Below, in pieces: positions 26,153 to 35,020 of a DNA stretch of 64,000 bases. Under the pieces are notes generated by a model. It did not search any database. It had not been told where the DNA came from and worked only from the letters and a program-made list of their open reading frames with translations. Every line of letters begins with the position of its first letter. Positions within the stretch are counted from its first letter, which is position 1. The DNA is from an uncultured Planktomarina sp. (GTDB taxonomy: Bacteria; Pseudomonadota; Alphaproteobacteria; Rhodobacterales; Rhodobacteraceae), in contig CAJJBJ010000002.1 in NCBI GenBank assembly GCA_905182455.1, positions 868,001-932,000 on the forward strand, given 5' to 3'. A program made the translations under genes and the position numbers.

Positions 26153-27244
26153 TTAACCCCTCCATGCCATTAGAAATAGCCGTTCAAGTGGCGCACGAAC
26201 CATCATAGTAAGGGCCCCGGTAAATAGTATCACCAGCGCTTGAATAACAATAATGAGCTCACGCGGTATTTTAGTCCAGAGAGCTAACTCTGCCCCACCT
26301 TGATAGAGAAAGCCAAACAGCAGTGCGGCTAATAACACCCCAAGTGGGTGGCTTCGCCCCATTAGTGCTACTGCAATCCCAATAAACCCAGCACCTTCGG
26401 TGAAGTTTAGAATGAGGCGTTCACTCTCTCCTTGAGTCGTGTTGATTGCCATTAACCCACAAAGCGCGCCAGAAATCATCATGGTAATCATAATTACTTT
26501 GACAGAACCTATACCAGCGTAGCGTGCAGCTGGTCCAGATTTACCCAAAGCACGAATTTCATAACCCAAAGGAGACCGCCAAATTAAGTACCAAACGGCG
26601 ACGCAGGCCAACAGGGCAATAAAAAAACTCACATTTGCCGGTGCTGACCGGAACATCTTTTCAAAACCAACGAGTTGAGCCATATCTTCAAACGTTGGCA
26701 GGTGGGTGCTAGCCGGAAAATTTGCAGTAGCCGGATCCATACTACCTTTAGGCTTCAGAGCACCAACAAGAAAAAAGTTTAAAACACCAGCTGCAATAAA
26801 ATTAAACATGATGGTAGTAATTACTATGTGACTACCCCTTTTGGCCTGAAGATATGCAGGTAGGCCAGCCCAGATCATGCCAAATACCGCTGCACCTACA
26901 GATGCTCCAACAATAGCTAGACTCCAATGTGGCCAAGGAATGAACAGGCAGACAAGCGATACTCCCAACCCACCCATCATTGCTTGACCCTCACCCCCAA
27001 TATTAAATAGTGAGGCATGAAAAGCGACTGAAACTGCAAGACCAGTGAAAATAAAATTTGTAGTATAGTAGAGCATGTAGCCCCAACCAGCGGATCGCAA
27101 CAAAGTACCTTGAACCATCAGACTGAGTGCTTCACTTGGACTTTCGCCAATTGCTAAGATCAGCAAGGCAGACAAAAACGCCGCCAACAGTAAAGAAAAG
27201 AGGGGGACTAAAACAACATCAGCCCATTTTGGCATCACATCCAT
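26153..27244 (-). CDS. ABC transporter permease, BMP/nucleoside type (NupP-like)
   Basis: A 363-aa inner-membrane permease. FTGLAVSVAFHASLFNIGGE followed by GQAMMGGLG is the signature of the first permease in BMP-linked importers, and RALGKSGPAARYAGIGSVK is the cytoplasmic docking loop. About eight to nine helices are visible. ATG 27244 is used; GTG 27259 and ATG 27235 are in frame and no good ribosome site decides between them. It lies between the ATPase gene and the second permease gene. The gene is A+T-richer than the binding-protein gene of the same operon. Confidence 0.9.
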   Translation of the reverse strand: MDVMPKWADVVLVPLFSLLLAAFLSALLILAIGESPSEALSLMVQGTLLRSAGWGYMLYYTTNFIFTGLAVSVAFHASLFNIGGEGQAMMGGLGVSLVCLFIPWPHWSLAIVGASVGAAVFGMIWAGLPAYLQAKRGSHIVITTIMFNFIAAGVLNFFLVGALKPKGSMDPATANFPASTHLPTFEDMAQLVGFEKMFRSAPANVSFFIALLACVAVWYLIWRSPLGYEIRALGKSGPAARYAGIGSVKVIMITMMISGALCGLMAINTTQGESERLILNFTEGAGFIGIAVALMGRSHPLGVLLAALLFGFLYQGGAELALWTKIPRELIIVIQALVILFTGALTMMVRAPLERLFLMAWRG

Positions 27245-27284
27245 TAAAATAATCCACACATTTTGTTAAAAAAATGAGTTAAGT

Positions 27285-28820
27285 TCATATTCTAGCCTCA
27301 CTGATGACACCTGCCATTAACAGGCCCAACTCTTTTTCATTTGTTTTTGAGGGATCGCGTTCACCCATAATTTGTCCATCAAACATTACCGCAACCCTAT
27401 CCGATAACGATAAGATCTCATCCAGTTCAACTGAAACAAGCAAAATAGCTTTGCCTCTATCGCGCAACTCAACGATTTGTTTGTGGATAAATTCAATCGC
27501 ACCAATATCAACACCACGAGTAGGCTGCCCAACCAAAAGTAAATCTGGGTTGCGCTCTATCTCTCTTGCCAACACAATTTTTTGCTGATTACCGCCTGAA
27601 AAGTTTTTAGCTGTCAAATTTGGATTTGGGGGCCTTACGTCAAAACGCGCCATCTTAGCTGCAGTTTCTTCACGAACCGCAGCATTATCCATCAAAAACC
27701 GATTTAATTGGTGAGCAGGGTCTCGGTGATAGCCAAAAATTGCATTTTCCCAAGCCATGAAATCCATAATCAGGCCCTCACGCTGACGATCTTCTGGAAC
27801 ATGAGCAATTCCTCTCGCGCGTCGCGATTGGCCATCACTAGAGGAACCCGTCAAATCAATCTCGGAACCATTAACACGAATGGAGCCCGTGGCAGGTTGG
27901 TAACCACCCAAAACCTGTAGCAACTCTGATTGGCCGTTTCCGGCAACACCAGCAATCCCTAAGATTTCGCCAGCGCGCACATTGAGGCTTATGTCTTTCA
28001 GCCTAAGCACCCCAGCTTCATCAACCACGTTTAATCCGGAAACTTCCAGCACCTGATGCTTGGGTTGAGCCGCAGTTTTATCTACGCGCAGCAAAACTTT
28101 CCGGCCAACCATCAGTTCAGCTAAATGCTCAGGGCTAGTTTCACTAGTTTTTACAGTTGCAGTCATCTCACCACGGCGCATCACACTCACTGTGTCTGTG
28201 ATCTCCATAATTTCACGTAATTTATGCGTGATCAAAATAATCGTTTTACCTTCTTCACGAAGTCGACCCAGAATTCGGAACAGCTGGTCAGCTTCAGCAG
28301 GTGTTAGAACTCCAGTGGGTTCATCTAGGATCAAAATGTTAGCTTTTCGGTATAGTGCCTTAAGTATTTCAACACGTTGCTGCATACCCACGCCAATTTC
28401 TTCAATCACGGCATCAGGGTCAACATTCAGCTCATACTCTGCAGCCAGCTCAGCCAGCTCAGCCCGCGCCTTGCGCAGCGCGGGCGCGAGGAACGCCCCA
28501 CTTTCCGCACCCAGAACAATATTCTCAAGCACGGTGAAATTTTCAACCAGTTTAAAGTGTTGGAACACCATGCCAATGCCGGCAGAGATCGCCGCTTGGC
28601 TGTCAGGGATGGACGTCTTTTTACCAGAGATAAAAACCTCACCAGCATCAGCTTTGTAGAAACCATAAAGGATCGACATCAAAGTTGATTTACCCGCACC
28701 GTTCTCGCCAATGATACCGTGAATGGTGCCCGGCATAACACGGATCGAGATGTCTTTATTGGCCTGCACCGGCCCAAAGGCTTTGGATATGCCTTTTAAT
28801 TCAATCGCTGGATTGGTCAT
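27285..28820 (-). CDS. ABC transporter ATP-binding protein, BMP/nucleoside type (NupO-like, two NBDs)
   Basis: A 511-aa tandem ATPase. Domain 1 (about 1-240) has Walker A GENGAGKS, a degenerate signature GVGMQQRVEI and Walker B LILDEPTGVLTP. Domain 2 (about 255-505) has a P-loop-like GVAGNGQSE, signature FSGGNQQK and LLVGQPTRGVD. This asymmetry is normal for sugar and nucleoside-type tandem ATPases, where only one site is fully active. ATG 28820 is preceded by AAGGGA. The N-terminal quarter is much G+C-richer than the remainder (a 60-base line at 28441 has 46 G or C; one at 27361 has 24), which hints at a mosaic gene. Confidence 0.93.
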   Translation of the reverse strand: MTNPAIELKGISKAFGPVQANKDISIRVMPGTIHGIIGENGAGKSTLMSILYGFYKADAGEVFISGKKTSIPDSQAAISAGIGMVFQHFKLVENFTVLENIVLGAESGAFLAPALRKARAELAELAAEYELNVDPDAVIEEIGVGMQQRVEILKALYRKANILILDEPTGVLTPAEADQLFRILGRLREEGKTIILITHKLREIMEITDTVSVMRRGEMTATVKTSETSPEHLAELMVGRKVLLRVDKTAAQPKHQVLEVSGLNVVDEAGVLRLKDISLNVRAGEILGIAGVAGNGQSELLQVLGGYQPATGSIRVNGSEIDLTGSSSDGQSRRARGIAHVPEDRQREGLIMDFMAWENAIFGYHRDPAHQLNRFLMDNAAVREETAAKMARFDVRPPNPNLTAKNFSGGNQQKIVLAREIERNPDLLLVGQPTRGVDIGAIEFIHKQIVELRDRGKAILLVSVELDEILSLSDRVAVMFDGQIMGERDPSKTNEKELGLLMAGVISEARI

Positions 28821-28841
28821 CAAAGTCCCTTTATCGACAAA

Positions 28842-28866
28842 GGCCACGCCAAATATTGGCGCGGCC
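28842..28866 (-). repeat. Intercistronic stem-loop between BMP gene and ATPase gene
   Basis: Arms 28842-28851 and 28857-28866 pair over ten bases with one G-T wobble around a five-base AT-rich loop. It lies between the binding-protein stop and the ATPase start on the leftward transcript. Like the hairpin at 12084-12109, it probably slows decay of the binding-protein message or partly ends transcription. Confidence 0.7.
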
Positions 28867-28894
28867 CCGTAATTCTGGCCTGTTCAGCCAGTCT

Positions 28895-29893
28895 TTAGAA
28901 GGACACTGCTGGGCAAGTTTCGTCAGATGTATAGTCGTGTACTGACAAAGTACCTGCAGTCATTGCAGCTGCGGCTGCATCCACAGCGGCCTGCATGTCT
29001 GCACTAATCAATGCTGCGTTATGCTCGTCCAATGCGTAGCCTACGCCACCGTTGGCAACACCCATTTGGAAATTCCCTGTTTCCAGGTTATTACCTTGTG
29101 TGAAGGCGTCATAAACCGCATTATCAACGCGCTTCATCATGGAGGTCAAAACCTTGCCAGAGTGCAGATAGTTTTGGTTGCTGTCGACACCTATCGACAA
29201 GATGCCCTCATCAGCTGCGGTTTGCAGAACACCAACGCCAGTGCCACCAGCCGCCGCAAACACTACGTCAGCTCCTTGGCTGATCTGTGCTTTGGTCAAC
29301 TCGGAACCTTTTACCGGGTCATTCCAAGCGGCAGGCGTAGTCCCTGTCATGTTGGCAATCACAGTCGCGCCTGAATTTACAGCCAAAACACCCTGAGCAA
29401 AGCCACAGCCAAAGCGGCGGATCAACGGAATGTCCATGCCGCCCACAAAGCCAACGGTTCCGGTTTTGGACGCTTGAGCGGCCAACATGCCCACAAGGTA
29501 AGATCCCTCATGCTCGTTAAAGCCGATGCCGCGTACGTTCGGCATGCTCAACCAGTTTACGTCGATCACAGCGAATTTTGTGTCTGGATAGTCTGGAGCC
29601 ACTTTGCCCAGAGCATCTGCAAAAGCGAAACCAGCCATCACGATTGGATTATTTCCGGCTTCAGCGAAGCGACGCAGGGCCTGCTCACGCTGAGCTTCAC
29701 TTTGAAGTTCGATTTCACGAAATGAACCACCAGTTTCATCGGCCCAACGTTGCGCGCCTGCGAAAGCGGCTTCGTTGAAGGATTTGTCAAATTTTCCGCC
29801 AAGGTCAAAGATGATGGCAGGATCGGCAAGGGCCGCAGTGGCTGTTAACGCCATAGCAGCAACGCTACCGAGAATAGATTTCATAAAGCTCAT
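28895..29893 (-). CDS. BMP-family ABC transporter substrate-binding protein
   Basis: A 332-aa periplasmic binding protein of the BMP/PnrA family. A signal peptide of 23 residues ends AALA; there is no lipobox cysteine. IIFDLGGKFDKSFNEAAFAGA is the classic BMP opening, with the Asp and Phe that contact nucleosides in PnrA-type proteins, and later GFNEHEGSYLVG and VVFAAAGGTGVGV are conserved. GGAGA lies five bases before the ATG. It is the first gene of the leftward operon (binding protein, ATPase, two permeases), with a good promoter upstream. It resembles nucleoside binders more than the paralogue at 332 does, so purine nucleoside uptake is the leading guess. Confidence 0.92.
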   Translation of the reverse strand: MSFMKSILGSVAAMALTATAALADPAIIFDLGGKFDKSFNEAAFAGAQRWADETGGSFREIELQSEAQREQALRRFAEAGNNPIVMAGFAFADALGKVAPDYPDTKFAVIDVNWLSMPNVRGIGFNEHEGSYLVGMLAAQASKTGTVGFVGGMDIPLIRRFGCGFAQGVLAVNSGATVIANMTGTTPAAWNDPVKGSELTKAQISQGADVVFAAAGGTGVGVLQTAADEGILSIGVDSNQNYLHSGKVLTSMMKRVDNAVYDAFTQGNNLETGNFQMGVANGGVGYALDEHNAALISADMQAAVDAAAAAMTAGTLSVHDYTSDETCPAVSF

Positions 29894-29974
29894 TAGAGTC
29901 TCCCATTAATAGCTAAAGCCCAGCAGATAGAATCCCCTAGGCGACATGCAAACAGATCTTTTGATCATGACCAG

Positions 29975-30003
29975 ATTAGCGCGTTCTGCCAAGGGAGGGT
30001 CAA
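29975..30003 (-). promoter_or_regulatory. Predicted sigma-70-type promoter of the BMP operon
   Basis: Read leftward, TTGACC (30003-29998) and GCTAAT (29980-29975) are separated by exactly 17 bases, upstream of the binding-protein gene. Just downstream, near the expected transcript start, is the inverted repeat GATC-AAAA-GATC (29956-29967), a possible operator. No gene is seen in the 184-base gap. Confidence 0.55.
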
Positions 30004-30077
30004 GAGAAAATTGTTAAATCCTTAATTATTCAATCTAAACACAGGGATTTTTGATTAAATATAGATAATTAAATACT

Positions 30078-30509
30078 TTAAATAAGATACTTACGAAAAA
30101 TAAGCGCGTCACAAGGAGCTGTGTCCTTTCGCTTGTAATAGTTTTTACGCTGCCCCACTTCCTCGAATTCCAAGCTCTGATAGACTGAAATCGCGGCTGT
30201 ATTGTCGGAGGCAACCTCTAAAAAGCTCCAAACAGAGCCGTGACTTGTGGCCTCATCAAGCAATTGCGCAATTATCCGCCGCGCCAGCCCCTGTCTTTGA
30301 TGAGATGGAGCGCAAGCCACAGTGAGAATTTCCACCTCATCCACCACCAAGCGGCCCAGAGCAAAGCAATGTGAGGAACAGGTCAGAAATACACCAGGCT
30401 GCGCAATCAAATCTTTAAATTCAAGGGCGCTCCAAGGGCGTTCTTTTGTAAAAGCTTGCTGATGCAGCTGAGCAAGCTCAGTAGCGGAGAGCCTATGCTT
30501 AGGCAGCAA
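30078..30509 (-). CDS. GNAT acetyltransferase, RimI-like (ribosomal protein S18 alanine acetyltransferase)
   Basis: A protein of about 143 aa with a GNAT fold. CAPSHQRQGLARRIIAQLLD is the acetyl-CoA loop (Q/RxxGxG/A), and ERPWSALEFKDLIAQPGVFL near the N-terminus is typical of RimI, which acetylates the N-terminal alanine of ribosomal protein S18. No ATG exists near the right place: TTG 30509 gives the family-like start and overlaps the nfu stop by 11 bases; TTG 30524 and TTG 30560 are alternatives. It probably depends on coupling to nfu, an arrangement common in this group. Confidence 0.8.
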   Translation of the reverse strand: MLPKHRLSATELAQLHQQAFTKERPWSALEFKDLIAQPGVFLTCSSHCFALGRLVVDEVEILTVACAPSHQRQGLARRIIAQLLDEATSHGSVWSFLEVASDNTAAISVYQSLEFEEVGQRKNYYKRKDTAPCDALIFRKYLI

Positions 30510-31062
30510 CGGGACGAACTTCAACCACTTCTGGAATATAATGGCGCAGGAGGTTTTCAATACCCATTTTCAACGTAAGTGTTGATGACGGGCAACCCGC
30601 ACATGCGCCCTTCATATGCAGGTATACGATGCCGCGATCAAAGCCATGAAAAGTGATATCGCCACCATCTTGCGCCACAGCCGGGCGGACGCGGGTGTCC
30701 AGGAGCTCTTTAATTTGCACAACGATAGACTCGTCGGCCTCATCATAATCACCCTGAGCAAGTGCTGCCGATTGTCCGTCGGACAACACAGGCGCACCAG
30801 ATTGGAAATGCTCCATGATCGCGCCCAACAACGCCGGTTTAATATGATCCCAGTCAACAGCATCAGTTTTAGTGACAGTCACAAAATCAGAACCCAAGAA
30901 CACGCCTGAGGTGCCTTCCACTTCAAAAAGCCGCTGCGCCAAAGGGCTGGCAGAGGCGCCATCAGACGACGGAAAATCAGCCGTGCCCATATCCATCACA
31001 GATTGGCCAGGCAAAAATTTCAAAGTCGCAGGGTTCGGTGTACTCTCGGTTTGAATAAACAT
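30499..31062 (-). CDS. NifU family iron-sulfur scaffold protein (Nfu)
   Basis: A 187-aa protein that carries or delivers Fe-S clusters to target enzymes. The N-terminal Nfu_N domain (about 1-90) opens MFIQTESTPNPATLKFLPGQ, and the C-terminal NifU domain (about 105-180) has the cluster-binding CxxC in GACAGCPSS. The domain order is that of mitochondrial-type Nfu1. It is followed with an overlap by rimI, and preceded by a 100-base gap from the universal stress gene. Confidence 0.95.
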   Translation of the reverse strand: MFIQTESTPNPATLKFLPGQSVMDMGTADFPSSDGASASPLAQRLFEVEGTSGVFLGSDFVTVTKTDAVDWDHIKPALLGAIMEHFQSGAPVLSDGQSAALAQGDYDEADESIVVQIKELLDTRVRPAVAQDGGDITFHGFDRGIVYLHMKGACAGCPSSTLTLKMGIENLLRHYIPEVVEVRPVAA

Positions 31063-31162
31063 AGCAGCTGTCTCCGGTTAACGTCCTGCAAATATGTGAT
31101 GCAGGTCGCAGAATGTCAAGTTTTTAGAATAATTCTAACTTAAGAAAGATCGCAAGCCGTCT

Positions 31163-31618
31163 TTAGCTGATCGCTTCCAATTGTTCTTTGCTCAAACTGC
31201 CTGGAACAATCACGATGGGAACGTCTAAGCTTCCGGATGATTTTGATAATTGCGTCACCAATGGGCCCGGCCCCTTCCGGTCAGTTGCTGCCCCTAGCAC
31301 AAGGATATCAACTTCAGAGTCGTCGCGAATTTGCGATAGGATTTCGGCTACGACTTCGCCTTCGCGGATAACAAGTTCAGGATCAACATTGTGCTTTTCG
31401 CGCATCCATTTGGCAAAGACCTCAAAATGCGCATTGATCCGATCACGCGCCTCTTCGCGCATAATTGCTCCAACACCAATCCAGTGATTGAATTCCTCAG
31501 GAGGGATGACCGCCAATATTTCGACCCGCGCGCCGGTATTTTCGGCCCGCATGGCGGCAAAGCGCATTGCGTTCAAACATTCTGTCGAACTGTCCAGTAC
31601 AACCATAAATTTACGCAT
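31163..31618 (-). CDS. Universal stress protein (UspA family)
   Basis: A 151-aa cytoplasmic protein with the UspA fold. It opens RKFMVVLDSSTECLNAMRFA and ends with DILVLGAATDRKGPGPLV and VPIVIVPGSL; the G-2x-G-9x-G(S/T) ATP motif typical of ATP-binding Usp proteins is only partly kept, with an acidic rather than basic setting. Such proteins help cells endure starvation and oxidative stress. ATG 31618 has GGAGG six bases upstream, so the longer in-frame start at 31645 is rejected. It stands alone between nfu and trpS on the same strand. Confidence 0.9.
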   Translation of the reverse strand: MRKFMVVLDSSTECLNAMRFAAMRAENTGARVEILAVIPPEEFNHWIGVGAIMREEARDRINAHFEVFAKWMREKHNVDPELVIREGEVVAEILSQIRDDSEVDILVLGAATDRKGPGPLVTQLSKSSGSLDVPIVIVPGSLSKEQLEAIS

Positions 31619-31723
31619 CAAAGGCCTCCGTTCGAGCAGCATCATGCCTGCAGCTTAAGGTGCCCGCAACGTTAAACTTACATGATGCGCCAAATTAAAC
31701 CTGTAGTTCACGACAAGCCAAGC

Positions 31724-32740
31724 CTAGCGCAGCATCCCAACTATATCGTAAGTTTTTTGCAGAATTGGCGCCGCTAAAGCCCGTCCCCGCTCTGCCCCAC
31801 GGGCCAAGATACGGTCAATCTCCGCTGGATCTTGCATTAACCGGGACATTTCACTGGAAATCGGCGCAAGCTTGGCCACGGCCAAATCTGCAAGCTTGGG
31901 CTTAAAAGCCCCAAACTGCTGGCCAGAAAATTCACCAATCACCGCTTGTACGGTCATTTCGTTCAATGAGGCATAGATATTGACCAAATTTCGGGCCTCG
32001 GGACGACCGTCTAAGCCCTCTATACTGTCAGGCAAAGGATCCATATCCGTCTTGGCCTTCTTAATCTTTTTGACCAAAGTCTCGGCGTCATCAGTCATAT
32101 TCAAGCGGCTCATGTCGCTCGGATCAGACTTCGACATTTTCTTAGTGCCATCCCGCAGGCTCATCACCCGCGTGGCGGCACCCTCAATAACTGGCTCTGG
32201 GATCGGAAAAAAATCCACGCCAAAATCATTGTTAAATTTCACCGCAATATCGCGGGTCAGCTCAAGATGCTGCTTTTGATCTTCGCCCACAGGCACATGG
32301 GTCGCGTGATAGATCAAAATATCAGCAGCCATGAGCGCGGGGTAGCCAAACAAGCCAAGCGAGGCATTCTCGCTATTTTTGCCTGCCTTATCCTTCCACT
32401 GGGTCATCCGTTTCATCCAGCCCATGCGGGCCACGCAGTTGAAAATCCAACCCAATTGGGCATGCTCAGGCACTTGGCTTTGATTGAACAAAATAGATTT
32501 CTCGGGATCGATGCCCGCAGCAATAAAGCCCGCACAAAGCTCACGAGTGTTGCGGCGCAAATCTTCAGGGTTCTGCCAAACTGTGATCGCATGCAGATCC
32601 ACCATGCAATAGACAGTTTCAAAACCACCATCTGCTTGCATATCCACAAAACGTTTCATCGCACCAAGGTAATTTCCCAGTGTTAATCCGCCCGATGGCT
32701 GGATGCCTGAAAAGACGCGCGGAGTAAAAGTTTGGGTCAT
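31724..32740 (-). CDS. trpS: Tryptophanyl-tRNA synthetase
   Basis: A 338-aa class I synthetase of normal length that charges tRNA-Trp. [20 protein letters not shown] near residue 10 contains the HIGH-equivalent (LGNY), and KMSKSDPSD is the KMSKS loop. MVDLHAIT and [20 protein letters not shown] are family-conserved. ATG 32740 is preceded by GAGG; the longer in-frame reading to 32887 overlaps the divergent rhomboid-like gene and is rejected. In this group trpS normally lies next to murJ, and the rhomboid-like gene sits between them here. Confidence 0.97.
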   Translation of the reverse strand: MTQTFTPRVFSGIQPSGGLTLGNYLGAMKRFVDMQADGGFETVYCMVDLHAITVWQNPEDLRRNTRELCAGFIAAGIDPEKSILFNQSQVPEHAQLGWIFNCVARMGWMKRMTQWKDKAGKNSENASLGLFGYPALMAADILIYHATHVPVGEDQKQHLELTRDIAVKFNNDFGVDFFPIPEPVIEGAATRVMSLRDGTKKMSKSDPSDMSRLNMTDDAETLVKKIKKAKTDMDPLPDSIEGLDGRPEARNLVNIYASLNEMTVQAVIGEFSGQQFGAFKPKLADLAVAKLAPISSEMSRLMQDPAEIDRILARGAERGRALAAPILQKTYDIVGMLR

Positions 32741-32813
32741 AGCAGCCTCAGCTCTGGAATTCATTCCCTGCATCGCATACTCAGCAAGGCTGAAGCCGTC
32801 AAGGAAACAAGCC

Positions 32814-33488
32814 ATGTCCGACTCTCCTACCCACGCCGTAAACCCCCTGCCGCCAACGGTGATTGTGCTGTTTTTGATCATTGTCATCGGGGAGGCCTAT
32901 ATCGCCGGGGCTGAAGCGCGCCTCTGGGGCAGCTTTGATGCGCGCATTGCTTTGATGCGCCAATTTGCCTTTATGCCTGAAGGGTTTGGCCGCGCCATGT
33001 CGGCGGGCTTGTGGATTTCCGAGCTGTTTTGGCGGATGCTGACCTACCCCTTTGTGCATGGGTCTTTGATGCAGGGCGTTTTTGCCAGCGTGTTTATCTT
33101 AGCCATGGGAAAATTCGTAGGCGAGGTTTTGGGGAATATTGCTGTCGTGGCGATCTTCTTTGCATCCGCCATTTTTGCAGCTTTAGGATTTGCAATGTTC
33201 ACCAGCTCCGGCTTTCCACTGTTCGGCGGCTTTCCTGCGGCTTATGGCCTTATAGGCGCGTTCACCTTTGTCTTGTTCAGCCGCTCTGAGGGCCTCTTGA
33301 GCCAACAGTTGATGGCATTTCGTTTGCTGGGTATTTTGATGTTGATCAATATCGGCTTCTCTCTGCTCCAAGATGGCCCCCCAATTTGGGTCGCCGAGCT
33401 TTGCGGTGCCGTGACAGGGTTCATCTCAGCCGCGATCATTCATCCCGGTGGTGTTCGTGTCATCGTCAATAAATTCCGGCAGCCGTAA
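32814..33488 (+). CDS. Rhomboid-family membrane protein lacking the catalytic residues
   Basis: A 224-aa inner-membrane protein with six hydrophobic segments. [20 protein letters not shown] (residues 77-96) aligns with the rhomboid L1 loop and helix 2, and [15 protein letters not shown] (138-152) with the active-site helix. The serine motif GxSG is GFPA here. The helix 2 His and Asn are Gln and Ala, and the helix 6 histidine position reads AELCGAVTG (194-202). It is therefore probably a non-proteolytic rhomboid relative that binds membrane proteins. ATG 32814 has AAGGA upstream. It is divergent from trpS and converges on murJ. Confidence 0.8.
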   Translation: MSDSPTHAVNPLPPTVIVLFLIIVIGEAYIAGAEARLWGSFDARIALMRQFAFMPEGFGRAMSAGLWISELFWRMLTYPFVHGSLMQGVFASVFILAMGKFVGEVLGNIAVVAIFFASAIFAALGFAMFTSSGFPLFGGFPAAYGLIGAFTFVLFSRSEGLLSQQLMAFRLLGILMLINIGFSLLQDGPPIWVAELCGAVTGFISAAIIHPGGVRVIVNKFRQP

Positions 33489-33490
33489 CT

Positions 33491-35020
33491 TTAGCTGCGC
33501 ATCATGCGGCGCAGCTCACCTAAGGTAAAAGCGCCGGTGATACGGCCAGCAAGCCCATAGCTGACCGCCCCCACAGCCAATACGCCAATCAACGCTAAAA
33601 CCCGCGTTCCGGGGACCACAAGCAGCGGCGCCATGACTTGGGCTGCGGCCCAAATGGCCACCCCCATCATCAGGCTGGCCAGAACAATTCGCCAAGATTT
33701 ATGCCGCAATTGTGCGTCCAGGCGAGCGGCATCACCGAACTTGCGGCTGCCCCACCACAGACAGGCCAACATGGCCCAACCCGCAAACGTGGCCCCATAA
33801 GCTGAGGCGGTGAAACCCACAAAGGGGCTCAACCCAACGGCAACAGCCGCGTTCACACTCAAAGCCACCAGAGCAAAATAGAAGGGTGACTTCGTGTCTT
33901 CACGCGCGAAAAACAGCGGCTGATAGAGTTTTTGCAACACAAAAGCTGGCAAGCCCAAGCCGTAAATTGCCGTGGCTAATGCGGTGGCTGCGGTGTCATT
34001 TGCGCCAAATGCACCACGTTCAAACAAAACCGACACCAAGGCCGTTGGAATCACCAGAAGCGCCACAGCACTTGGGATTGTCAGCAATAAAGAGAACTCA
34101 GCAGCGCGATTAAATGCCTCCCTACCACCTTCCGCATCTCCCAGACGCAAGCGCCGCGACAGATCCGGCAAGAGCACAATCCCAATCGCAATGCCCACCA
34201 CGCCAAGCGGCAACTGATATAAACGATCCGCGTAATAGAGCCACGCATTGGCGCCATCGAAATAACTCGCAATCTGGCGACCCACCATCAAATTCACCTG
34301 CACCACACCACCGGCCAAAGCCGCAGGCGCTGCGATCATCGCAAGCCGACTCAGTTCAGGCGTCATCCGTGGCAACCGGGGTATCAGAGTAAATCCAGCC
34401 CGATGTGCTGCAAACCAAACAAATGCAAATTGCGCAACACCAGCCACCGGCACGCACCACGCGAGGGTCAAACCGACGTTCCAACCCGCCCAATCGGCCG
34501 CAAACAGCGCTGCTATAAAACAGATATTGAGCAAGACCGGCGCCGCCGCCGCCGCGACAAACCGACCCGCAGAGTTCAAGACCCCAGAGGCCAATGCCGC
34601 CAGCGAGATGAAAATGATATAAGGAAAAGCTATTCGGCCAAACAGGACCGTCAAATCGAATCTTTCATCGCCCACAAATCCACTGGCCATAATCCACACC
34701 AAATATGGCATGGCCAGCATCGCAGTGGCGTTCAACACAATCAGCACCAAAGCCAGCATCGAAATCGCATCGCTCGCGAAAACGAGTGGTCTATCACCAG
34801 ACGCCAGCTTTTTCGAAAACATCGGCACAAAGGCCATGTTAAAGGCGCCCTCCGCAAAAAATCTGCGAAACAGATTGGGCAGCGAAAAGGCCAAAACAAA
34901 CGCCTCGGCCACTGGGGTCGCGCCCAAAGCTCCAGCAATGAAGACGTCACGCACAAAGCCCAATACCCGCGATACGAGGGTCCAAAATCCAACCGTGAAA
35001 AACCCTCGCATCATGCTCAT
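33491..35020 (-). CDS. murJ: Lipid II flippase MurJ
   Basis: A 509-aa MVF-family membrane protein with about fourteen helices, the usual MurJ length. It flips the peptidoglycan precursor lipid II across the inner membrane. The N-terminus RGFFTVGFWTLVSRVLGFVRD, then NLFRRFFAEGAFNMAFVPMF, are diagnostic, with the essential arginines of the central cavity. Its ATG overlaps the glnD stop by four bases (ATGA), so the two genes are co-translated; this glnD-murJ-trpS order is common in Rhodobacteraceae. Confidence 0.96.
   Translation of the reverse strand: MSMMRGFFTVGFWTLVSRVLGFVRDVFIAGALGATPVAEAFVLAFSLPNLFRRFFAEGAFNMAFVPMFSKKLASGDRPLVFASDAISMLALVLIVLNATAMLAMPYLVWIMASGFVGDERFDLTVLFGRIAFPYIIFISLAALASGVLNSAGRFVAAAAAPVLLNICFIAALFAADWAGWNVGLTLAWCVPVAGVAQFAFVWFAAHRAGFTLIPRLPRMTPELSRLAMIAAPAALAGGVVQVNLMVGRQIASYFDGANAWLYYADRLYQLPLGVVGIAIGIVLLPDLSRRLRLGDAEGGREAFNRAAEFSLLLTIPSAVALLVIPTALVSVLFERGAFGANDTAATALATAIYGLGLPAFVLQKLYQPLFFAREDTKSPFYFALVALSVNAAVAVGLSPFVGFTASAYGATFAGWAMLACLWWGSRKFGDAARLDAQLRHKSWRIVLASLMMGVAIWAAAQVMAPLLVVPGTRVLALIGVLAVGAVSYGLAGRITGAFTLGELRRMMRS
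33493..33516. terminator. Hairpin at the rhomboid/murJ convergent junction
   Basis: Arms AGCTGCGC (33493-33500) and GCGCAGCT (33509-33516) pair perfectly with an eight-base loop. The hairpin lies in the last codons of murJ and just past the stop of the rhomboid-like gene. There is no T-run, so a terminator role is only possible. Confidence 0.4.
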
